This document shows positions 6,168 to 13,671 of a stretch of DNA of 19,470 nt, one piece after another. Position numbers and translations under genes: made by a program. The stretch lies in contig JANXYF010000084.1 of the NCBI GenBank assembly GCA_025350175.1, positions 1 through 19,470 of the forward strand. The letters are read 5' to 3'. The notes beneath the pieces were generated by a model. It saw only the letters and a program-made list of their open reading frames with translations. It did not search any database and was not told the DNA's origin. The DNA comes from Nitrosopumilales archaeon (GTDB lineage: Archaea; Thermoproteota; Nitrososphaeria; Nitrososphaerales; Nitrosopumilaceae). The stretch's first letter is position 1; each line of letters opens with the position of its first letter.

Positions 6168-7757
6168 TTACAAATACTCGGAAATTGCAGTGGCAACTTT
6201 CTTTCTTCCAATGTCTATGATTAAAGGTCCGATTTTTGGACCTCTATCTGATGCTAGTATTATTTGATATAATGTCCGAAACATGTCCTTTGGTTGCATG
6301 CCTTTATCCTTTGCAATTTGATATATTGTATTTTGAAGATCTACTGGCTCTTCTTCAGCTGATAAGATACTAACCAAATGGATTAATGCATTTTTTGAAA
6401 TGTTATCTAACTGAATCTCAATTTTTGTTGGATTGTCATAATCATCAGCATAATTTCCAGCAAGTGTAATTAATTCGTCTATTTCTTGACTTGATTCTTT
6501 TATTGTTCCATATTCCATTAGTTTTTTTGTAACAAGAGGTATCCTATTTTCTCTAAATATTCTGCAGAGTTGAATTAATAATCTGTAATTCACATATGGC
6601 TTTTGAGTCTTTGAAGGATTTAGTAAATTTACATATTCGTATAACCCCTTGGATCTTATCACTTTGGTTTCATTGTCTAGCTTTGTTTTTCCAAAGTAGA
6701 TATTTTCAAGTTCATTGTATTCATCCATTAGTGCAGGTATGTCATCAATACCTACTTCACGTGCTCCAGTAATTCTCTTGTAAAGTAATAATAGAATTGT
6801 TTTTGGTGTACCATATCTAAGCCAAGCCTGTGAAGTAAGTACATTTCCAAGCGATTTTGATATCTTTTTTCCTCCCTTGTCAAGAAACATTTCATATTTT
6901 ACATGAGTTGGAGGTGGGAAATTCAGAATCTCTTCTGATACCCAATCGTTTACCTTGACTGAATCCATGATATCTTTACCGTATGCCTCAAATCTGATAT
7001 CAAATGCCTGCCACCTTGCAGCAAATTCTACCTTCCAAGGAAGTTTCCCTAGATCTTTTGTAATATCTGCAATTCCATCATGGCCGCATCCTTGTAATGG
7101 TCTTGAACCAATTGTCGTATCTGCACATTTGTATTTGATCTTCTTTTCATCAGGCAAATACTCGTATGCCCTTGCAGTATACAGCCTACCGCAATTTGTA
7201 CATACTGGAAAGTATGGTAATGTTTCTTGGTATTTTTCCTGACCTACCAACTCAGCTATCTTTTCACCAATTTTTTTACTGTTTGTCAATATTGTGTGAA
7301 TTTGATCTTTGAGCAATCCATTTCTGTATGTATCAACTCCTCGTTGAAACTTGTATTGTATTCCAAGTTTGTCCAGACCGTCAAGAAGTAGGCTACTCAT
7401 ATGTAGACCGTACGAATCATGACATCCAAATGGATCCGGAATAAAAGAGACAGGTTTTCCAATATGTTCTTTTAGAGATTCTGGCAAGCCTTCTGGGATT
7501 TTTCGTAATCCATCTAAATCATCAGAATATGCAATTAATTCAGACTTGTATCCAAAATTTTCAAGAGCAAGTTTTACTCCGTATGCTCTAACTGCATCTC
7601 CTAAACTTCCAATGTGAGGAATTCCAGATGCTCCAAGACCGCTCTCTACTCTGATTAGGTCTGTCTTTCTTCCAAGTGCCTTTTCTCTTTGTATCAAGTC
7701 ATCTGCAAGTTTGTCTATCCAAGTTCCTCTGCCGATTACTTGTTGCTCTTCTTCCAT
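6168..7757 (-). CDS. lysS: Class I lysyl-tRNA synthetase
   Basis: A 529-residue cytosolic enzyme that activates lysine with ATP and charges tRNA-Lys. It is the archaeal class I form, not the class II form of most bacteria and eukaryotes. The HIGH-type signature is HIGS at 48-51 and the KMSKS-type loop is KKISKS ending at 302. A four-cysteine zinc site lies between (Cys186, Cys189, Cys211, Cys224). The C-terminal part is the helical anticodon-binding region, and the length matches the family. The ATG overlaps the elp3 stop by one base (TAATG), so ribosomes finishing elp3 can restart here. Elp3 acts on wobble uridines of tRNAs that include tRNA-Lys in other organisms, which makes the pairing functionally sensible. 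Confidence 0.95.
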   Translation of the reverse strand: MEEEQQVIGRGTWIDKLADDLIQREKALGRKTDLIRVESGLGASGIPHIGSLGDAVRAYGVKLALENFGYKSELIAYSDDLDGLRKIPEGLPESLKEHIGKPVSFIPDPFGCHDSYGLHMSSLLLDGLDKLGIQYKFQRGVDTYRNGLLKDQIHTILTNSKKIGEKIAELVGQEKYQETLPYFPVCTNCGRLYTARAYEYLPDEKKIKYKCADTTIGSRPLQGCGHDGIADITKDLGKLPWKVEFAARWQAFDIRFEAYGKDIMDSVKVNDWVSEEILNFPPPTHVKYEMFLDKGGKKISKSLGNVLTSQAWLRYGTPKTILLLLYKRITGAREVGIDDIPALMDEYNELENIYFGKTKLDNETKVIRSKGLYEYVNLLNPSKTQKPYVNYRLLIQLCRIFRENRIPLVTKKLMEYGTIKESSQEIDELITLAGNYADDYDNPTKIEIQLDNISKNALIHLVSILSAEEEPVDLQNTIYQIAKDKGMQPKDMFRTLYQIILASDRGPKIGPLIIDIGRKKVATAISEYL

Positions 7758-9343
7758 TATTTCAAATCCTTTGACATGTATGGACCAAGAGGGGCATAAC
7801 CAAGTTTTCGATAATATTCTCTTGTTCCTACGGCACTTATTACTAGCAATCTATTTGAGTCAAATTCTTCCTTGGAAATCTTTTCTGCCTCACTGATCAA
7901 GTTCTTTCCCAATCCTAAATGCTGTATTCCATCATGGTTCCTTTCTCCCAATTTTAATGACTTGCCATATACATGAATTTCTCTTACTATACACGTATTT
8001 CTTGCAACTTCGCTTCTATGTGCCATATCACTTGATTTTCTTAATCTTAAAAATCCAAATATTTTGTCCTTGGAATCATCATATGACAAGAAAACTTCGT
8101 GTCCATGTGAAGAATCGTAATTCTCTCTGTGCAGTTTTATGTCATCTATATTTATCATGTTTTCAGATAATCCTGCTTCTCTACATCTGATACATTTGCA
8201 AGAGATGTTTTGTTTTTTTAGATTCTGCTGTACAATTTGACGCAAGTTTCCAAGTTTAGGTCCTGCAACTATTTGATCTGATGATATCTCTCTTTGAACT
8301 CTCATTATTCTTGCCCATCTTGGAACGATTTTTTTAATCTCTGTTAGGACTTTTATCATTTCATCATCTGAATATGGCATAAATTTTCCTTCCTTGTACA
8401 TATCATAGAGTGGAGTATTTTCAAGTATCAAAGTAGGATATATTTTTAGCATATCTGGTCTTAATTCGGAATCTGAAAATAATTTCTTGAAATCTGAAAT
8501 GTCATCTTCCGGAGTCATTGAAGGAAGCCCCGGCATCATGTGAGCTACAATCTTGTAGCCTGCATCTTTTGATATCTGAAATGATTCTATTACATCCTTG
8601 TATGTGTGTCCTCTGTTTACAATTTCGTATACTTTTTCATGAAGACTCTGTACTCCTATCTCAACTCTTGTTACACCGTATTCTAACATCCAGTCTACGT
8701 GCTCTTTCTTACAATAATCTGGTTTGGTCTCAATTGTAAATCCCACATTTCTAAAATTTGCTTTCTCATTATTTTTCTGGGCTGATTCTAAATCTGGCGA
8801 ATCAAATCCGTTTAAAGCATCAAAACATGATTTGATAAAATTGGTCTGATAACTGTGTGGCATGAAAAGAAATGTTCCTCCCACTATCACTAGTTCTAGT
8901 TTTGTACTGTCATGACCATATGCTATGAGATGTTCAAGTTTGTCTAAAATTTGTTTTTTCGGATCATAACTATTTGCTATAGCATTTTGTGTTGAGGGTT
9001 CTCGTCCTGTGTAACTATTTGGAGTGTTAAACTCTATGCCTCCAGGACAGTAAGTGCATCTTCCATGCGGGCATGCATATGGCTTTGGCATCAATGCAAT
9101 TACGGCAACACCTGATGCTGTCTTGACGGGCTTTCTTACTAGGGCTTTTTGAAGTCGTACATAGTCTGTCCCTGTCACATGTGCCAGTATCTCATAATTT
9201 CTTGGAATTCTCTCTAGAGCGTATTTTATACAAATTCTTTTGACTTCTCTTTTTGTATCCTTGTCTGTAGGATTGAAAATGGAAAGGAGGTTATCAGATA
9301 TCTCTTTACATGCATCCTCAAACGTCACACCTGCTTTTTGCAT
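7757..9343 (-). CDS. elp3: Elp3-like radical SAM tRNA wobble-uridine carboxymethyl synthase
   Basis: A 528-residue protein with the two-domain Elp3 layout. The radical SAM part carries Cys91-x4-Cys96-x2-Cys99 (CPHGRCTYC) for the [4Fe-4S] cluster and the conserved GGTF and ETKPD segments. A Cys382-x-Cys384-x2-Cys387 motif adds to the zinc/structural region. The C-terminal GNAT-like domain (about 420-528) has the acetyl-CoA loop QHLGLGK (474-480) and ends TREYYRKLGY. Elp3 uses SAM radical chemistry and acetyl-CoA to place a carboxymethyl group on U34 of tRNA anticodons. Archaea lack the other Elongator subunits, so this protein acts alone. The ATG at 9341-9343 has a TATA-like box (9366-9374) about 27 bases upstream. 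It is first in an operon with lysS. Confidence 0.95.
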   Translation of the reverse strand: MQKAGVTFEDACKEISDNLLSIFNPTDKDTKREVKRICIKYALERIPRNYEILAHVTGTDYVRLQKALVRKPVKTASGVAVIALMPKPYACPHGRCTYCPGGIEFNTPNSYTGREPSTQNAIANSYDPKKQILDKLEHLIAYGHDSTKLELVIVGGTFLFMPHSYQTNFIKSCFDALNGFDSPDLESAQKNNEKANFRNVGFTIETKPDYCKKEHVDWMLEYGVTRVEIGVQSLHEKVYEIVNRGHTYKDVIESFQISKDAGYKIVAHMMPGLPSMTPEDDISDFKKLFSDSELRPDMLKIYPTLILENTPLYDMYKEGKFMPYSDDEMIKVLTEIKKIVPRWARIMRVQREISSDQIVAGPKLGNLRQIVQQNLKKQNISCKCIRCREAGLSENMINIDDIKLHRENYDSSHGHEVFLSYDDSKDKIFGFLRLRKSSDMAHRSEVARNTCIVREIHVYGKSLKLGERNHDGIQHLGLGKNLISEAEKISKEEFDSNRLLVISAVGTREYYRKLGYAPLGPYMSKDLK

Positions 9344-9365
9344 GACTTGTTAGAATGAATTTGGG

Positions 9366-9374
9366 TATTAAATC
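9366..9374 (-). promoter_or_regulatory. TATA box for the elp3-lysS operon
   Basis: GATTTAATA on the minus strand is centred about 27 bases before the elp3 ATG at 9343, fitting a leaderless transcript. No operator-like repeat is seen between it and the start codon. Confidence 0.45.
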
Positions 9375-9401
9375 CTAATCTATAATCCTTGGGGTAAAAT
9401 T

Positions 9402-9414
9402 TCCGATTTTCGGA
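9402..9414 (-). terminator. Small hairpin just after purM
   Basis: TCCGA-TTT-TCGGA (9402-9414) forms a five-pair stem with a three-base loop, starting a few bases after the purM stop codon (9420-9422). On the minus strand it is followed by a short T run (ATTTTA). It could be a weak terminator or RNA 3'-end protector for purM. The stem is short, so the call is tentative. Confidence 0.3.
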
Positions 9415-9419
9415 TATAA

Positions 9420-10439
9420 CTATGCTATTCTTATCTTGTCTATGTGAACGCCATTTTTCTCAATTATCTTACCAATTTGCCTATTGTGGAATCCATGTTT
9501 TTTGAAGATTTGACCTATTCTGACTTCTTCTTCTTTTGGTGCAATTATGCAAAATCCAATTCCCATGTTGAATGTCTTGTACATCTCTTTTTTTGCAACA
9601 CCTTGGTTCTCAATTATCTGAAATATTTCAGGGGGCTCAGGCAGGTTATCTAGCATAAATCCTGTCTTTTTTAGTCTCAAAAGCTTGGTAAATGAACCGC
9701 CTGTTATGTGTGCCAATCCATGGATGTTACATTCTTTGATGGCCTGTAGCACTGGTTTGACATAGATCTTGGTAGGTTCAAGAAGTGCATCCCCAAGAAC
9801 TCCAAGACCCTTTATCTTTTCTCGCATAGAATATTTTGAGAGAACCTTTCTTGCAAGTGAATATCCGTTTGAGTGTAGCCCACTACTATTTATTCCGATA
9901 ATGATATCTCCTTTTTTTATTTTGTTACCAAGAATCATGTCTCGTTTGTTAAGAATTCCTACAACCATTCCTGCTAGATCAAAAGAAAAATTCTTTCCTG
10001 ATATCAAATCAGGTAATATTGCAGTCTCACCACCCACTATGGGAACCTGAGCTTCTTTTGCACCTTTTACAAGTCCTCTGACTATTTGCTTGAATATTTC
10101 TTGATCATTTCTATTAGCTGCAATGTAATCAACAAAAGATACGGGAACTGCACCAGTACATATTATATCATTTACATTCATTGCAACACAATCTATTCCA
10201 ACAGTATCATATTTTTTCATAGATTGCGCAATCATGACTTTGGTTCCGACACCATCTGTATGAGTTGCCAATAATGTACCGCCTGATATCTCTACAATTC
10301 CTGCATAATGTCCAAATCCTGATAGCATCTTTACCTTTTTTTGTAACTTGTGAGTAGACGCAATGAGTTTTCCTATGCTCATCTGACTCTGCTTTATCTT
10401 GTTGATATCAATACCTGCATCTTTGTAAGTAATTCCCAA
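9420..10439 (-). CDS. purM: Phosphoribosylformylglycinamidine cyclo-ligase (AIR synthetase)
   Basis: A 339-residue enzyme of de novo purine synthesis that closes the imidazole ring of FGAM using ATP, giving AIR. Family landmarks are all present: YKDAGIDI at the N terminus, GVGTK (64-68), D83...MNVNDI with the phosphate-binding loop, GGETA (136-140), SSGLHSNGYSL (185-195) and GLAHITGGSF (241-250). The length matches the family. The start is TTG at 10437-10439; it gives the expected N terminus just before YKDAG, and no ATG or GTG lies close upstream. A TATA-like CTTTTATTC sits about 25 bases before it. It follows a winged-helix gene by 32 bases on the same strand. No other purine gene is in the window. 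Confidence 0.95.
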   Translation of the reverse strand: MGITYKDAGIDINKIKQSQMSIGKLIASTHKLQKKVKMLSGFGHYAGIVEISGGTLLATHTDGVGTKVMIAQSMKKYDTVGIDCVAMNVNDIICTGAVPVSFVDYIAANRNDQEIFKQIVRGLVKGAKEAQVPIVGGETAILPDLISGKNFSFDLAGMVVGILNKRDMILGNKIKKGDIIIGINSSGLHSNGYSLARKVLSKYSMREKIKGLGVLGDALLEPTKIYVKPVLQAIKECNIHGLAHITGGSFTKLLRLKKTGFMLDNLPEPPEIFQIIENQGVAKKEMYKTFNMGIGFCIIAPKEEEVRIGQIFKKHGFHNRQIGKIIEKNGVHIDKIRIA

Positions 10440-10471
10440 TGAATCTGCTCTATGTGATTGGAATAAAAGAA

Positions 10472-10831
10472 TTATGTAATTGTATTCTTGATGCTTTTTC
10501 GCATGAATAGATCCAACATTGTTCTTCCCTTGTCAGTTATGGAATATACCATGTTTGACCCACTGGGTTCCTTGCTGACAAAATTGTATGATACGCACAG
10601 ATGAAGGTAATTTAGAAATGATCTCTTCATTCTGATATTTGACTTTACATATAGATCAGAGAAAGTCATGGGATTGCATCTTAGTTGATACAACAATTTT
10701 AGGATGGAAATGGTACTAAAATCTCTAGTTCGTGCTTTTACCGCATCTAATACTTGTTCATCTCTTTTTATGATGAAATCCGAAAAGTGGTCTGCCACTT
10801 CAACTGATATGTATGTCATTCTAGTCTTCAT
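10472..10831 (-). CDS. Small winged-helix DNA-binding protein
   Basis: A 119-residue protein with a winged-helix fold of the archaeal HTH_45-like type. After an N-terminal helical stretch, helices at about 40-80 (STISILKLLYQL, TFSDLYVKSNI, KRSFLNYLHLCVSYNF) are followed by a hairpin wing (about 84-99) ending in YSITDKGRTMLDLF, a signature seen in many archaeal regulators. It should bind DNA as a dimer. The ATG at 10829-10831 lies just behind a perfect seven-base inverted repeat that sits between it and its own TATA-like element, which suggests autoregulation. It diverges from the second Lrp-domain gene and precedes purM. Which genes it controls, beyond probably itself, cannot be told. Confidence 0.75.
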   Translation of the reverse strand: MKTRMTYISVEVADHFSDFIIKRDEQVLDAVKARTRDFSTISILKLLYQLRCNPMTFSDLYVKSNIRMKRSFLNYLHLCVSYNFVSKEPSGSNMVYSITDKGRTMLDLFMRKSIKNTIT

Positions 10832-10833
10832 GT

Positions 10834-10857
10834 TACGGTATTGGTACCGTACTATAC
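10834..10857 (-). promoter_or_regulatory. Winged-helix gene promoter with operator palindrome
   Basis: TACGGTA (10834-10840) and TACCGTA (10845-10851) form a perfect seven-base inverted repeat with a four-base spacer. It starts three bases upstream of the winged-helix ATG. Reading the minus strand, GGTATAGT (10851-10858) just beyond it gives a TATA element about 24 bases before the start and repeats the GGTA half-site. A protein bound here would block initiation. Confidence 0.6.
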
Positions 10858-10953
10858 CTTATTAATTCTAGCTGGGTGAATTTTTTAAGCTTAACAATAG
10901 CTTTTTTGGACAATTTCAATCTGTTTTTATTCTATGTGTACCTAACTTTTTAC

Positions 10954-11187
10954 ATGCATAGCGCGTTTGTTTTGATTAATGCAGAACTTGGTAAAGAACT
11001 TCAAATTGTAAACGAACTGAAAAAAATACCCCGTGTAAAAGAAGCCTATCCTGTTTATGGAGTCTATGACGTATTGATGGTTATTGAATCTGATTCAATG
11101 GAATCATTGAGGGAGACTATAACTGATCAAATAAGGAAATTGGATGGAATAAAATCTACGCTTACTATGATTATTGTTAAAGATTAG
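10954..11187 (+). CDS. Stand-alone Lrp/AsnC ligand-binding domain protein, 77 residues
   Basis: A 77-residue RAM (Lrp/AsnC ligand-binding) domain without helix-turn-helix, clearly a paralogue of the protein at 4856-5086: both begin with AFVL, share VYGxYDxLxxIxSDxM and end with a hydrophobic strand. I take the ATG at 10954; an in-frame ATG at 10876 would add 26 hydrophobic residues unlike the family, and would overlap the regulator's control region. A TATA-like TTTTTATT (10924-10931) lies about 26 bases before 10954. It is divergent from the winged-helix regulator and upstream of the cation exchanger. It may bind an amino acid or nucleotide-like effector and form mixed oligomers with the paralogue or with full-length Lrp proteins; that is inference. 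Confidence 0.8.
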   Translation: MHSAFVLINAELGKELQIVNELKKIPRVKEAYPVYGVYDVLMVIESDSMESLRETITDQIRKLDGIKSTLTMIIVKD

Positions 11188-11199
11188 CAAAATAAAAAA

Positions 11200-11245
11200 T
11201 AAATCATTTTATCATTTTAACGCTTTATTGCTATTTCTGATTTTA
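11200..11245 (+). terminator. T-rich tract after the second Lrp-domain gene
   Basis: Downstream of the stop at 11185-11187 come several T runs (around 11207-11219, 11224-11227 and 11241-11244). No strong hairpin is seen. This looks like a composite archaeal oligo-T terminator before the exchanger gene, whose own AAATAATA element (11273-11283) lies about 28 bases ahead of its GTG. Confidence 0.35.
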
Positions 11246-11305
11246 GTTGTATGAAATTTAATTTGTAGTCACAAATAATAATACTTGATTTGATAGAAAT
11301 ATGTA

Positions 11306-12322
11306 GTGGCCGCTAATGTGCTTTTATTACTTGGCTGGTTAGGAGAACTAATTTTTGCCAGCTGGTTACTATCTGATGGAGCCGAACACCTTGCAGAAAG
11401 ATGGGGTGGAAGATTTGTAGGTAGAACATTACTTAGTGTGGCAACAACATTGCCAGAAATAGGAATAGTTGTAGCTGCTGCAAAAAGCGGATCATATGGT
11501 ACTGCGATAGGATCTGCACTTGGAAGTAATTTATTCATGATGACTTTTGGATTGGCAATCATGTTAATTATAGCAACTACACGTCTATCAAAAGCTCCGC
11601 AAAAATTCATTGATGTTAAAGAATTTGGATTAGATAAAATTTTTCTAATAATAACCGCGGTTGCTGGTGCAGTTATGTTCATCAACGGATATGATGTGAT
11701 GGATGGAATGGTATTTGCAGGAATGTTTGCAGTCTATATGGGGTTTGCTTTTAGAGAGATGAAGAAAGAAAAGAAGGCAATGAAGATGGTGCAATTCAAG
11801 GTGTACCTTCATGAAAATCCGTCACAGATAAAATCAAAAAAGCACTTTACAAGAGCCATGATTCTGTTTGTTGCAGGAACTGTTGGAATCTTTATTGGTG
11901 CAGAACCGTTTGTACATGCTCTTGAAGGGGTGTCTGTTGACTTTGGTGTTTCAGTTGTTGTGCTTGCAGTTATAGTTAGTCCACTTGCAGGTGAAATGCC
12001 TGAAAAGATATCGATGATTTTTCTGGCAAGAAAAAGTGCGAATGGCGCATCTATAGCAGTCGCAAATATTCTTGGTTCAAAAATACTCAATAATACATTG
12101 CTACTCTCTGTTGCCATTTTTGCAGCAATGAGTTACAGAGGCTTTACTACAAAAATCCCAAACACCGCAATGTTGGAAAATCAAATGATACTTGTCACAC
12201 TAATTACTATTGTTGCATTGATTCCAATGTTTAGGAACAAGATGGGCCTAAAATCTGGAATAATGCTTCTTATTTTGTATGTAACAGGAATTGGTATGCA
12301 GTTTGTTCTACCATCTCTTTAG
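11306..12322 (+). CDS. CaCA-type sodium/calcium (cation) exchanger
   Basis: A 338-residue membrane protein with about 10 hydrophobic helices in two inverted halves. The first alpha repeat holds SVATTLPEI (44-52) and SALGSNLF (70-77); the second holds SPLAGEMPE (225-233) and NILGSKIL (254-261). A short basic cytoplasmic loop (about 150-182) joins the halves. CaCA proteins exchange Ca2+ or related cations for Na+ or H+. The second repeat departs from the usual (G/A)TS-x-PE: positions equal to Thr-Ser are Gly229-Glu230, and GSN is GSK (Lys259). This could change the ion used. The start is GTG at 11306; the ATG at 11301 is out of frame and followed at once by TAG. Its stop overlaps the stop of the convergent tldE-like gene. 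Confidence 0.82.
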   Translation: MAANVLLLLGWLGELIFASWLLSDGAEHLAERWGGRFVGRTLLSVATTLPEIGIVVAAAKSGSYGTAIGSALGSNLFMMTFGLAIMLIIATTRLSKAPQKFIDVKEFGLDKIFLIITAVAGAVMFINGYDVMDGMVFAGMFAVYMGFAFREMKKEKKAMKMVQFKVYLHENPSQIKSKKHFTRAMILFVAGTVGIFIGAEPFVHALEGVSVDFGVSVVVLAVIVSPLAGEMPEKISMIFLARKSANGASIAVANILGSKILNNTLLLSVAIFAAMSYRGFTTKIPNTAMLENQMILVTLITIVALIPMFRNKMGLKSGIMLLILYVTGIGMQFVLPSL

Positions 12323-13671
12323 ATCGGAGTTGCTTTTACTGAACCTACTTTAACAGTAGGTGTTATGGATGGTAAAGAACTCCACTGGAGAATGTTTTTT
12401 GAATCATTTCCAACTGATAAAATATTCTTGAGCATTGTTTTCAGGTTGTGAACTATTCTAACAGACTTGCCAGGATGAACTATTTTGCCATTTTCTATTA
12501 TTCTTATTCCACTACGTGCAGTACAAGAAAAATCTCCCTGTTCTGGATTTACAGGATATGTATACCATAATCTTCCAATCAACAATCCTTTCTTTGTTTC
12601 TTGAATAATTTCATTTTTACTATGATTACCATTTGGAACTTTCAAGTTATGTGGCATGGGAATTGGAATCGACTGGGTAGATCTTCCCATTGGTGATCCC
12701 GGTCTTCCTGCATTTCCACTTGAAATTGTTCCATTCTTGAATGCCTCAAAAGAATCTGAAAATAAACCAGTCAAGATACCTGATTTTATTAAAAATTGAG
12801 GAGATGTTGGAGTTCCCTCGTCATCAAATGATTTACTGCCTATACCGTCTGGGCTATGTGGATCATCTATTAGATTAAAATTCTCGTTTGAAATGCTATT
12901 TTCTAACTTGTCTGAAAAGCAGCTTCGTTTCTCATAATATGTCTTCAAATTAAAGTTTGAAGAAAAAACAAATGCCAACAACTCTCCAAATGCATAAGGC
13001 TCAAAAATTATGTCATACGAATCCTGTTCAACTCTCTTTGGGTTGATTGAGTCTATGCACATATCTGACGCATCATTGCCTACATCTTGTGCTGAAAAAC
13101 TATCAAGGGTTCTTGAACAATTCATGCCTATGCCGCTGACAGGCAAGTCTGATTCAGACTCTGCATTTATTGTTCCTGCAATAAATGTAGAATCATCTAA
13201 ACAATCTATGCCATTAGTATTTCTTATATGAAAATGCTCTGAAATGATATTGAGCGAACCTGAAATTCTTGTTATCTTTCCATGCGTCGAGGAATTGATC
13301 ATTTCATTTGCAATATCAATTGTTGTATTGCCTGATATGTTCGCAAGTTGTGGATCATATGTTCTTTCTATCTTCATTATATGTGAAGGAAATGGAAGTG
13401 ATCTCCAAAAATTCTTTGGTTGTACAAATGATTTTGTCTTTAAAATTTTTTCTAGAAAATTTTCTTCTTTGCATGAAAATGATCTAGCCGACATAATCTT
13501 TTTTTCATGAATTATGCGTACTGCAACAGAATCTTCTTGATTATGCTTTATCTCTGCTATTTCAGAATCAGTTATTCTTACCGTTGTGATATTTTTCTGT
13601 ATTGAGATTGCCTCACATTCATCTAAATGGAGGGCCTTTGATCTTTTGAGTATGTCGTCACAATATGACAA
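12319..13671 (-). CDS. TldE/PmbA-like protein (TldD/TldE protease family)
   Basis: A 450-residue member of the TldD/PmbA family. The C-terminal half shows the family's layout, with the segment IFEPYAFGELLAFVF, then DDEGTPTSPQFLIKSGILTGLFSD, a GNAGR patch, and SGIRIIENGKIVHP near the end. The HExxxH metal motif of TldD is absent, so this is the TldE/PmbA-type subunit. In bacteria and archaea TldE pairs with TldD to form a metalloprotease that cleaves unfolded or peptide substrates; no tldD is in this window. The start is TTG at 13669-13671, directly after the cofH TAG and in the same frame. No other start lies nearby, and the N terminus looks right for the family. It converges on the exchanger with a four-base overlap of stop codons. 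Confidence 0.85.
   Translation of the reverse strand: MSYCDDILKRSKALHLDECEAISIQKNITTVRITDSEIAEIKHNQEDSVAVRIIHEKKIMSARSFSCKEENFLEKILKTKSFVQPKNFWRSLPFPSHIMKIERTYDPQLANISGNTTIDIANEMINSSTHGKITRISGSLNIISEHFHIRNTNGIDCLDDSTFIAGTINAESESDLPVSGIGMNCSRTLDSFSAQDVGNDASDMCIDSINPKRVEQDSYDIIFEPYAFGELLAFVFSSNFNLKTYYEKRSCFSDKLENSISNENFNLIDDPHSPDGIGSKSFDDEGTPTSPQFLIKSGILTGLFSDSFEAFKNGTISSGNAGRPGSPMGRSTQSIPIPMPHNLKVPNGNHSKNEIIQETKKGLLIGRLWYTYPVNPEQGDFSCTARSGIRIIENGKIVHPGKSVRIVHNLKTMLKNILSVGNDSKNILQWSSLPSITPTVKVGSVKATPI

Noticed and set aside
10876..10953. 26-residue hydrophobic N-terminal extension of the second Lrp-domain protein
   Set aside because: The paralogue lacks it, the ATG at 10954 matches the paralogue's start, and a TATA-like element serves that start.
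11269..11685. Long antisense frame over the exchanger gene
   Set aside because: It is the mirror of a strongly coding membrane gene and has no family features of its own.
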